The translations under genes were made by a program, and so were the position numbers. From contig JAHFAP010000018.1 in NCBI GenBank assembly GCA_023250495.1, positions 1 to 22,903 on the forward strand: 22,903 nucleotides of DNA, read 5' to 3'. The notes beneath the pieces are model-generated. The model saw only the letters and a list, made by a program, of their open reading frames with translations. It was not told where the DNA came from and did no database searches. Below, piece after piece: positions 16,036 to 22,749 of this stretch. The stretch is from Deltaproteobacteria bacterium. Lineage in GTDB: Bacteria; Desulfobacterota; Binatia; UBA9968. How positions within the stretch are numbered: the first letter of the stretch is position 1; each line of letters starts with the position of its first letter.

Positions 16036-16098
16036 ACTTGAACGATTTAAACGGCTTGAACAGTTCCAATCGTTCAAAACGTTCAAACGGTTCAAGTG
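16036..16098. repeat. Nonamer inverted repeat R5 (cyclase / FecR junction)
   Basis: Seven 9-nt units stand in perfect register: acttgaacg, atttaaacg, gcttgaaca, gttccaatc, gttcaaaac, gttcaaacg, gttcaagtg. The TTGAAC words of the first half become GTTCAA words in the second, so the array is also a palindrome. The period is a multiple of three and the frame of the downstream FecR gene stays open through it. It would read as a tripeptide-like repeat (D-L-N, G-L-N, then R-S-N types) if translated. Confidence 0.85.
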
Positions 16099-16112
16099 AG
16101 TGGGAGGTTACA

Positions 16113-17063
16113 ATGAAAATTAAATTTTCTCGCGCGTCGTTACTCCTCGCGCTGTTTGGGGCCATAACCCTGCTCAGCGTCCGGGCTGAAGCCCAGGACG
16201 CCGTGGGCGTCATCACCGAGATCAAACTCAATCGCGGTGAGGTGCAGATTCGGCTTCCCGGAAAGAAGGACTGGGCAAAGCCCGGGCTGCTCCAATCCGT
16301 CTACGCGGGGACTCAGATACAGGCTTCCAAAGACGCCACCGCGGTCGTCCTCTACACTCAGGGAATGAAGACAGTGACGGTTGACGAGCGCAGCTCTCCC
16401 TTTGAGGTCAAGGCCGCGGAGGCGAAGGGCGCGGACGTGAGCGGCGGGGTGAAGGAAGTTGCCAGCGCTCTCATGGGGAAGAAGAAGCCGCCGACGTATA
16501 CCGCGCTGGCGGTGCGGGGAGGCAAGCGCCCGCCGCTATTGGTCTCGCCGCGCAACACCAGGCTCATGACAGACTCGCCGACGCTCCAATGGATGGGGAT
16601 GGAGCGCCAGCCGGGCACTGTGCGCGTTTACGGTCCGGAAGGTCTTCTGTGGACGGCGGAAAACATCTCGCTGACGCAAATCAAATATCCCGTGTCGGCG
16701 CCCCGCCTCAAGCCCGGAGTGGAATATACGTGGGTGATAGAGAAGAGAGGCTTTCCAGTAGAGAAGGTCCGCTTTCAGCTCCTCGCTCCCGCGGAGATAA
16801 AATCCGTGCAGGAACAGCTCGCCTCCCTACAAAATGCTGCCGGCGTGCCTAGGACGACACAGGCGATCCTCAAGGCCGGGCTGCTCGCTTCCCGTGAGCT
16901 CTACTATGACGCGAGAGAGGTGCTGGCGGAAGCCGTCAACGGAGATCCTGACGAGCCTACGCTGCACTTTCTGCTGGCAGACGTCTACGAAAAGACGGGT
17001 CTGAAGGACATGGCTTCCGAAGAATACAGCGAGTCTGACTTTCTATTGAAGCAGAGACAGTAG
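16113..17063 (+). CDS. Exported FecR-like domain protein with C-terminal helical repeats
   Basis: A 316-residue protein with a clear signal peptide (M-K-I-K-F-S-R, hydrophobic core, V-R-A-E-A-Q). The ATG at 16113 is chosen for this and for a GGGAGG site 5 nt upstream. The open frame extends further upstream, but only through repeat R5 and the cyclase end. Residues about 30-115 look FecR-like (A-V-G-V-I-T-E-I-K-L-N-R-G-E-V-Q-I-R, then Y-A-G-T-Q-I-Q-A and A-V-V-L-Y-T-Q-G). Residues about 140-230 form a beta-rich segment with S-P-T-L-Q-W, and the C-terminus has TPR-like helices (L-H-F-L-L-A-D-V-Y-E-K-T-G-L). Classical FecR controls an ECF sigma factor; none is nearby, and this soluble exported form probably has an envelope role with the CHAT and CHASE2 proteins. 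Confidence 0.78.
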   Translation: MKIKFSRASLLLALFGAITLLSVRAEAQDAVGVITEIKLNRGEVQIRLPGKKDWAKPGLLQSVYAGTQIQASKDATAVVLYTQGMKTVTVDERSSPFEVKAAEAKGADVSGGVKEVASALMGKKKPPTYTALAVRGGKRPPLLVSPRNTRLMTDSPTLQWMGMERQPGTVRVYGPEGLLWTAENISLTQIKYPVSAPRLKPGVEYTWVIEKRGFPVEKVRFQLLAPAEIKSVQEQLASLQNAAGVPRTTQAILKAGLLASRELYYDAREVLAEAVNGDPDEPTLHFLLADVYEKTGLKDMASEEYSESDFLLKQRQ

Positions 17064-17068
17064 GCCAG

Positions 17069-17135
17069 GACTGAGCAACGAGGACTGAGTCGGGGAAGGG
17101 ACTCATAGCTCAGCACTCATCACTCAGTCCCAATT
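17069..17135. repeat. Heptamer inverted repeat R6 between convergent genes
   Basis: The left arm holds ggactga, gcaacga, ggactga in 7-nt register from 17069. The right arm holds gactcat, agctcag, cactcat, cactcag, tcccaat in 7-nt register from 17101. GGACTGAG (17083-17090) pairs with CTCAGTCC (17124-17131). It fills the gap between the convergent FecR-like and transporter genes. It could act as a structured bidirectional 3' end, but there is no T-tract. Confidence 0.8.
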
Positions 17136-19803
17136 AGCCCATCAACCCCAGATATCTCCAGTAAGGAATAGCGGCGATAATGGCCAAGAGGTAGGCGAGC
17201 GCGTAGACGGGATTGATCCGGGACATAAACCGGTAGGTAAATCCCTTCCCCCCGGTGGTTGCGTTGGCCAGCGTGTGCCAATCTACCTGGAAGGGGAAGA
17301 ACCACACTTCCGTCGCCACCAGGATGAGCATGACGATGATCCACGGGCTTATCCCCATGTCAGCCGCAAGCGGGATCAAGACAATCGAGAGCGTGATGAC
17401 GGCGAGGCCGCTGGTAAACACTAGCTTGAGCGCATAGATGATAAGGGCGATGATGATAAACGAGATGGCTGGACGGTCGACGTAGGGAAGGATTAGCGGA
17501 GAGATAAAACTAACTAGCCATTTGTCGATCTTCGCCTTGGTGAGCACCGAGGGTATGCTCAACGTCGCGCCCAAGTAGATCAGCATCTCCCAGTCGATCC
17601 CTTTCTTCACCATCCCCCAGCCCAGCACCCCGGTATTGATCAGCACGCAAAGGCCGATCAGGGAAATCCAAGCGCTGTCGATCCTGTGGTAGGAAAAGGT
17701 AAGCCAGCCACCCACCATGAATATGAGCACTGCCAGAGTAATCCATTCCTTTCTGGATACGGGTCCGAGAATCTCAACCTGATTCTGGACCATTTTGTAT
17801 GAGATCTGCGACTGAGACTCCGGTCGATAGAGAAAAATGATGCTGACCAGGACTACGGCGATGACGACCAAAGTCGGAGGCAAAGCGGCTAGAAACCAGT
17901 AGCCCCAGGTGAACTGTGCTCGGACGTCCTTCGGCAGGAGTCCCCAAGCCAGAAGATTGGAGGTAGAGCCGGTAAGATAAAGAAAACCAAGCTGCCCCAG
18001 CCCCAGGAACGTCGCGACAAAGAGGCCTGTCGATGCCTTCGAAGGGGTTTTGTAGCCGAGACTCTCGGAGAGATTCAACAGCATTTGGCTGCTGATGGCG
18101 GTGCGGGCGGTCTGTTGCGGGATGAGCGCGGTAATCACGACTCCCATGAAACCCAGCGCTATGATCTGCCAATAGTAGGTCAACGGGAAGAATCTGACCA
18201 ATTGCAATGACAGTCGATAGAAGAGGCCGGAGCTGGTGATCGCCGCTCCCAAGCCCAGCACTCCCAGAGTCATGAACCATGTGGTGCTGGCAAAGCCGCT
18301 GAGCACTTCCTCCGGCGGCGCCAATCCCGTCAGGATCAAACCCAGGACAAAAATGAGGGCCACGCCATAATCGGGAAAAACCCAAAAGGCCCAATAGATC
18401 AGCGTCAGGCAGAGCAGACCAAATTGCTTGGTCGCGTCGGGCTCCAGGCCGATGTCCGGCGTCCAGAACCAGAGATAGGCCCACACGGCGATGCCGAGGA
18501 TTCCGCCTATCCACCTGCCCAGAGGGGCTTCTTGATAAAATTGAGCGATGAGGGAAAAAAATCTTTCACGCATGGATCCCCCAACCGAGCTTAGGTCGGG
18601 GATCGCCGACGGGTGATGGGATTTCTCCCTGTCCCGATGGAGCTTGTTCACGTCACCGGCGAGAGTCGCCGCGTCCTGCTCCACCAGGTTGAGGGCGCTG
18701 CGCAAACAATTGAGCGCCTGAGCGTATTCTTTTTTTTGCAGCAGCGTCTCTGCCATGTTTTGGTAGCGAGCTATGGTCTCGGCTTCCACGACTCCCGAGC
18801 CCCTTTGGGACAGGATCTCTTTATAGGTTCTGACCGCGCCTCCGTAATCGCCCAAATGGGCCAGCGTGTCCGCCTTGATGTGAGCCAGCCGCAGGTCTGA
18901 GAAAAAATAATCCGGCGGGATTCTATCCACGGCCTCTCTCAGCAGCGGCGCTTGCCCGTTCAGGAGTTCCTCCTTATGAGCGGCGAGCAGGCGGGTCGCT
19001 GCGGGCCAGTCCTGGGCCTCCAGGCAATGGTGAATGGCTTGATCCCAGCTCCCAAGGGTCTCATATGCCGAGGCGAGTTGAACATGAAGGCGCTGTTTTG
19101 CTTCTTTCCCTTCAACATCGAGGAGCTTTTCCGCCAAGAAGTCGCGGAAAAATCCGTGGAGCTCACATTTTCCGCCTTCCAGGGCGCGAATCAGAGGAGA
19201 ACGGCTCTTCTCCAATTCGGCCAGGAATCTTTTTGCCTCATCGGTTTGAAGTAAGAGTTCTGCCGTCTGGGGATCAATCGTGTTCAGTAGCGCGGCGCGG
19301 CGGAAGAACCGTTGCTCTTCAGGCGGCCTTGAGTTGTAAAACTCCTCCGCGATGGAATTAAAGGCGTCGCGGCCTTTGGAGTATTGGTGTTCAGCGCGGG
19401 CGAGCCTCTTGCTGAGCGTGGCGCAGAAATGGAGCAGCCAGGTCGGATGCTTTTCGATCAGATCATCCCAGGCCTCGCGGCTCAGTCTCCATACCGTCGT
19501 GTCCTTAACCGTGACGATGGTTGCCGAGCGGGTCTCTCCCGACAGGAGAGCCATCTCCCCGAACCAGTCCTGCGGCCCCAGAACCGCGATGCTCTCCGAC
19601 CTCCCGCCGGCGCTCTCCAACACGACTTGCACGGCCCCTGATTGTATGAAATAGAAGGCATCTCCCTTATCTCCCTGAGAGAAGACGGTCGCTCCGGAGG
19701 GGTAGGATTTCTCCTCCAGTTTGCCGAGGACCTTCGCTACATCTTCGCGCGATAGGGCGGAAAACAGGGGGATGTTTCTTATGGTATCCGCTAATTCGGC
19801 CAT
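17134..19803 (-). CDS. Cyclic-nucleotide-binding / MalT-like TPR / DASS (SLC13)-type transporter fusion
   Basis: An 889-residue three-part protein. Residues 10-135 are a cNMP-binding domain whose phosphate-binding cassette is intact: F81-G-E83-M-A-L-L and R92-S-A-T. Residues about 155-375 resemble the winged-helix plus TPR arm that follows the NTPase in MalT/LAL regulators (F-F-R-R-A-A-L-L-N-T-I, L-H-G-F-F-R-D-F-L, A-I-H-H-C-L-E-A-Q-D-W); no P-loop is present. Residues about 430-889 are a polytopic membrane domain of the divalent anion:Na+ symporter / ArsB-NhaD type. The usual SNT sodium-site motifs are not seen: the first equivalent reads I-P-Q-Q-T-A-R-T-A and the second F-T-S-G-L-A-V-I-T, while T-G-S-T-S-N-L-L-A-W is retained. 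Substrate is therefore uncertain. It lies 12 nt downstream of an exported binding protein and converges on the cyclase operon. Confidence 0.85.
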   Translation of the reverse strand: MAELADTIRNIPLFSALSREDVAKVLGKLEEKSYPSGATVFSQGDKGDAFYFIQSGAVQVVLESAGGRSESIAVLGPQDWFGEMALLSGETRSATIVTVKDTTVWRLSREAWDDLIEKHPTWLLHFCATLSKRLARAEHQYSKGRDAFNSIAEEFYNSRPPEEQRFFRRAALLNTIDPQTAELLLQTDEAKRFLAELEKSRSPLIRALEGGKCELHGFFRDFLAEKLLDVEGKEAKQRLHVQLASAYETLGSWDQAIHHCLEAQDWPAATRLLAAHKEELLNGQAPLLREAVDRIPPDYFFSDLRLAHIKADTLAHLGDYGGAVRTYKEILSQRGSGVVEAETIARYQNMAETLLQKKEYAQALNCLRSALNLVEQDAATLAGDVNKLHRDREKSHHPSAIPDLSSVGGSMRERFFSLIAQFYQEAPLGRWIGGILGIAVWAYLWFWTPDIGLEPDATKQFGLLCLTLIYWAFWVFPDYGVALIFVLGLILTGLAPPEEVLSGFASTTWFMTLGVLGLGAAITSSGLFYRLSLQLVRFFPLTYYWQIIALGFMGVVITALIPQQTARTAISSQMLLNLSESLGYKTPSKASTGLFVATFLGLGQLGFLYLTGSTSNLLAWGLLPKDVRAQFTWGYWFLAALPPTLVVIAVVLVSIIFLYRPESQSQISYKMVQNQVEILGPVSRKEWITLAVLIFMVGGWLTFSYHRIDSAWISLIGLCVLINTGVLGWGMVKKGIDWEMLIYLGATLSIPSVLTKAKIDKWLVSFISPLILPYVDRPAISFIIIALIIYALKLVFTSGLAVITLSIVLIPLAADMGISPWIIVMLILVATEVWFFPFQVDWHTLANATTGGKGFTYRFMSRINPVYALAYLLAIIAAIPYWRYLGLMG

Positions 19804-19815
19804 GAGCCCCGTGAG

Positions 19816-20805
19816 TTATCGAATCACTTTATCCGCCTTCTTAAGCGCTTCAGGCGGAATGTTCACGCCGATGGCATTGGCCATTCTCAGATTGATCTGA
19901 AGGTCGAACTTATTGGCCCGCTCTACCGGCAGAGTCTTTGGCTTTTCGCCTTTGAGGATCTTGCTCACGAGCGAGGCTGCTTGACGGCCCATCTGGTAAT
20001 AGTTGGCGCCGTAACTGATCATGCTCCCTTTGACCGCCCAATCTGCGCCTTCAAACATCGTGGGCAAGGCTTTTTGTCTTGCTGCATCGAAAACAAAGTC
20101 AGCCTGGCTGTCAACCAGATCGTCCGAGAAGTGAAAGATCGCGTCGCCCTCCCTTTGCTGGAGCTGGCTTATAGAGCTCTTCAGTTCGTCAGGGGTCTTG
20201 ATCTGGTGTTCGACCGCGTCGAGACGTAACTTCGCTGCTGCCTTTTTAGCAACGGCAAAGCTCTCCCGAGAGAAAGCATTGTTAGAGTCGTAAAAGATAT
20301 GCACCCGCTTGAGGTTGGGGACGATCTCCTTCAGGACTTCCAACCGTTTCTGGGTGGTCTCCGCAGAGAGCGCAGCCACGCCCGTTACGTTGCCTCCGGG
20401 ACGCTTCATGCTCTTCACAAAGCCGATTGCCACCGGATCAGCCGCATGGCGGAATATGATGGGGATCTCACGCGTCGCCGCCATGGCCGCTTGCGTCGCC
20501 CGGGTTCCGGTCGTAAAGATGACATCGACCTTTTTGCCCCCGAGTTCGAGGGCGGCTGGCTTCAGGGCGGCCCTGTCACCTTTCGCGTCCTTTGTCTCGA
20601 TGAGAATGCTTTCTCCTTCTTTGTACCCCAGCTCCGTGAGTCCGTCCCGAAGGCCCTTGGTAGTCAGAGTCTCAGACGGCCCGGACTGCGCGATGAGAAT
20701 GCCGATCCTGAAGGGACGCGGCGCTTGCTCGGCCGCAGTCGCGGTCGCGACGCAAAGAAAAATCACCGCTGCCGCGAAAAACAATGGATTGATCTTTTTG
20801 CCCAT
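19816..20805 (-). CDS. ABC_sub_bind family (PF04392) periplasmic binding protein
   Basis: A 329-residue protein with a signal peptide (M-G-K-K-I-N-P, hydrophobic core, T-A-T-A-A-E). The mature part opens F-R-I-G-I-L-I-A-Q-S-G-P-S and shows G-L-R-D-G-L-T-E-L-G-Y, V-D-V-I-F-T-T-G-T-R-A-T-Q-A-A, I-P-I-I-F and D-P-V-A-I-G-F-V-K-S. These are the hallmarks of the ABC_sub_bind/TrpX-like family. No ABC permease or ATPase adjoins it; instead it is the first gene of a two-gene unit with the cNMP/DASS transporter. It might deliver substrate to, or sense substrate for, that carrier (inference). A ribosome-binding site AGGGA lies about 7 nt before the ATG and a promoter candidate lies upstream. Confidence 0.9.
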   Translation of the reverse strand: MGKKINPLFFAAAVIFLCVATATAAEQAPRPFRIGILIAQSGPSETLTTKGLRDGLTELGYKEGESILIETKDAKGDRAALKPAALELGGKKVDVIFTTGTRATQAAMAATREIPIIFRHAADPVAIGFVKSMKRPGGNVTGVAALSAETTQKRLEVLKEIVPNLKRVHIFYDSNNAFSRESFAVAKKAAAKLRLDAVEHQIKTPDELKSSISQLQQREGDAIFHFSDDLVDSQADFVFDAARQKALPTMFEGADWAVKGSMISYGANYYQMGRQAASLVSKILKGEKPKTLPVERANKFDLQINLRMANAIGVNIPPEALKKADKVIR

Positions 20806-20837
20806 GCCTGTTCCCTGCCTGTGTTTCTTTCAGCCGG

Positions 20838-20867
20838 AGAGTAGCCCATCAGCGAGTTTTATGTCAA
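20838..20867 (-). promoter_or_regulatory. Putative promoter for the binding-protein / cNMP-transporter unit
   Basis: Read on the minus strand, a perfect TTGACA (complement of 20862-20867) is followed after 18 nt by TACTCT (complement of 20838-20843, 3 of 6 matches). The predicted leader is about 25 nt. The -35 box is strong and the -10 box weak. I see no clear CRP-type site around it. Confidence 0.4.
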
Positions 20868-20945
20868 TCTGAATTGAACCATGTGCGAAAACTAACGTGG
20901 TCGGCTGAACAAGACTTTCTGGATATCACCCTGAGCCCTTCACTT

Positions 20946-21038
20946 GTCATCCTGAGTGAAACGAAGGATCTCTCTTCTGCTCAGGGCTCGGCGAAGGGTC
21001 TGCCCGTCAAATAGATTCTTCGCTTCGCTCAGAATGAC
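20946..21038. repeat. Inverted dispersed repeat (GTCATTCTGAGCGAAGCGAAG-like)
   Basis: A 26-nt arm at 20946-20971 (GTCATCCTGAGTGAA, then ACGAAGGATCT) is an imperfect reverse complement of the arm at 21013-21038 (AGATTCTTCGCTTCG, then CTCAGAATGAC). A second nested pair surrounds the centre: CCTGAGCCCTTC near 20930 against CAGGGCTCGGCGAAGGG near 20981. GCCCGT (21002-21007) and ACGGGC (21041-21046) add a further enclosing pair. Words of this kind recur as dispersed intergenic repeats in many uncultured bacterial genomes, from memory and not searched here. Confidence 0.8.
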
Positions 21039-21155
21039 ACACGGGCGGACGGGGTTCATCGCATGTTGAGTTTGATTCTTGGCCACATTTAAGTCCAGTA
21101 TTCTGTTCCAAATGGACATCGGCCGCGAGTTGGGGTAATGGCTTTCTGGAGAGTC

Positions 21156-22733
21156 ATGGGAATACGCCTGCTGGCTGCGCTGCTCGTTCTTCTCTTGGAA
21201 CCTCTCTCTGCGCGGGCCGAAGAGGCGCTCACGATTCTCCACACCAGCGAGCATCACGGAACGCTGCAGCCGATTGAGAACGGTCCCTTCAAGGGGCTTG
21301 GCGGAGTGGCGCGACGGGCGGCGCTGGTCGAGCGGATCAGGAGAGGGGCCAAGCATGTGCTGCTCGTAGACAGCGGCGATCTCCTGGTCGGGACCGCCAT
21401 GTCCTCGGTCTTCCACGGGGCGCCGGACATCGCCGCCATGAACCTGATGGGCTACGATGCCCTGGCCCTCGGCAACCATGATTTCGATTTCGGCATCGAG
21501 CACCTGGCGGCCCTGAGAAAGCAGGCGCGCTTCCCGTTCCTCTGCACCAACCTCCGGCCGAAAAAAACCGGCGTGTGCCAGGCCTTCGTCATCAAAGCCC
21601 TTGGGCGCTTGCGCATAGGACTGCTGGGCCTCATCGGCCACCGGAGCTATCCGGACCTGTTCAGCCGCAGCGCCCTGCGTGAGATGGAGTTTCAAGATCC
21701 CATCGCTGCCGCCAAGGCTGCGGCCCGCGGGCTGCGCCAGCGCGTCGACCTGGTCGTGGCGGTCACGCACCAGGAGACCGAAGAGGACCTCGCCCTCGCA
21801 AAGGGGGTTCCTGAAATCAACGTCATCGTCGGAGGGCACACGCCTGGCTTCGATGGCTTGATCCCGGCCACTGGACAAACCCCCGTACAGGGACGCATCG
21901 GTCCGCTTCCGGCCGGGCCGATCCTGGTCAAGAGCCACCAGCAGGCGCGCACGCTCGGGCGGCTCGATCTCGTGTACGATAAAGGACTGCGCGCCGCTGA
22001 GGCGCGCAATCTTCCGGTTGATTCAACCCTCCCCGAGCAGCCAAAGGTCGCGGCGCTCGTCCAGAATTATGCGCGGCGGCTCGATGCCGCAGCGAATCAT
22101 GTGTTGGGCCAGGCCCTGGTCGATTTGGAGGGAGATGCCCCGCAGGTGCGGACTCGAGAGACCAATTTTGGCAGCCTTCTCGCCGACCTCGCCCGCAGCC
22201 GCGTTGGGACTGAGATCGCGCTGCTGAACAGCGGATTGATCCGCGGGAGCATCCCCTCAGGCCCGGTGACGCTGAAGCGGGTCATGCAGGCGCTTCCCTA
22301 TGAGGAGTCGCTCATATCGTTCAAATTGACCGGCGCGCAATTGCAGCAGGCCATGGAGAACAGCGTGAGCGAGCTTCCCAGGACCTCCGGCCGCTTTCTT
22401 CAAGTGTCGGGCCTCAGCTATCTCTTCGACCCCTCCGCGCCTGCGGGCTCCAGGGTCAAGGGGATCTGGATTCAGGGCGTTCCGTTAGAGCGCGATCGTG
22501 AATATTCGGTTGTCGTCGAACAGTTTCTTGCCGAAGGCGGCGACGGATACGCTGTCTTTCTCCAGGGGCGGGACAAAGTTGAGCATCAATCTCCGCTCCG
22601 CGATCTCCTATCGACCGCGTTGGAAACCGCTCCGGTCACCGCGCGGGAGGACGGGCGGATTAGGTCTGTGGTTCCGATTCCGTCCTCGGTGCCAGACTCG
22701 TTCAGGGGCGGTGTGGAAGGAGAGCGAAAATAG
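21156..22733 (+). CDS. Periplasmic 5'-nucleotidase / metallophosphatase (UshA-like)
   Basis: A 525-residue exported enzyme. The ATG at 21156 is chosen because GGAG lies 4 nt upstream and it gives a compact signal peptide (M-G-I-R-L-L-A-A, ending S-A-R-A-E); an in-frame ATG at 21138 would add six residues. The N-terminal metallophosphoesterase domain has I-L-H-T-S-E32-H-H34-G, V-D-S-G-D, G-N-H-D-F-D-F-G, V-T-H-Q-E and G-G-H-T-P. The usual first metal ligand Asp (T-N-D-x-H) is Glu here. The C-terminal 5_nucleotid_C domain has N-S-G-L-I-R and the substrate-stacking F-L-A-E-G-G-D-G-Y. Family enzymes dephosphorylate nucleotides or cyclic nucleotides in the periplasm. The specific substrate is not readable. 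It is divergent from the binding-protein operon. Confidence 0.88.
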   Translation: MGIRLLAALLVLLLEPLSARAEEALTILHTSEHHGTLQPIENGPFKGLGGVARRAALVERIRRGAKHVLLVDSGDLLVGTAMSSVFHGAPDIAAMNLMGYDALALGNHDFDFGIEHLAALRKQARFPFLCTNLRPKKTGVCQAFVIKALGRLRIGLLGLIGHRSYPDLFSRSALREMEFQDPIAAAKAAARGLRQRVDLVVAVTHQETEEDLALAKGVPEINVIVGGHTPGFDGLIPATGQTPVQGRIGPLPAGPILVKSHQQARTLGRLDLVYDKGLRAAEARNLPVDSTLPEQPKVAALVQNYARRLDAAANHVLGQALVDLEGDAPQVRTRETNFGSLLADLARSRVGTEIALLNSGLIRGSIPSGPVTLKRVMQALPYEESLISFKLTGAQLQQAMENSVSELPRTSGRFLQVSGLSYLFDPSAPAGSRVKGIWIQGVPLERDREYSVVVEQFLAEGGDGYAVFLQGRDKVEHQSPLRDLLSTALETAPVTAREDGRIRSVVPIPSSVPDSFRGGVEGERK

Positions 22734-22749
22734 AGGTAAAAGGAAAAAG

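Larger units (their letters stand above)
20806..21155. other. Divergent 350-nt intergenic region
   Basis: This gap separates the divergent binding-protein and 5'-nucleotidase genes. It holds the minus-strand promoter candidate near 20850 and a large inverted repeat at about 20929-21045. After that, the AT-richer stretch 21064-21125 must contain the nucleotidase promoter, although I find no convincing -35/-10 pair there. I see no RNA gene and no small coding frame with a good ribosome-binding site. Confidence 0.6.

Noticed and set aside
15963..16112. Upstream extension of the FecR-like gene by 50 codons
   Set aside because: The extension covers the cyclase 3' end and the nonamer array. The ATG at 16113 has a strong ribosome-binding site and begins a proper signal peptide.
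16113..17063. FecR-like protein as an anti-sigma/sigma-regulator pair member
   Set aside because: No ECF sigma factor or TonB receptor gene is adjacent, and the protein is exported with no N-terminal cytoplasmic domain.
21064..21125. Promoter candidates for the 5'-nucleotidase
   Set aside because: TTGAGT, TTGATT and TATTCT elements exist but no pair has both acceptable boxes and 16-18 nt spacing.
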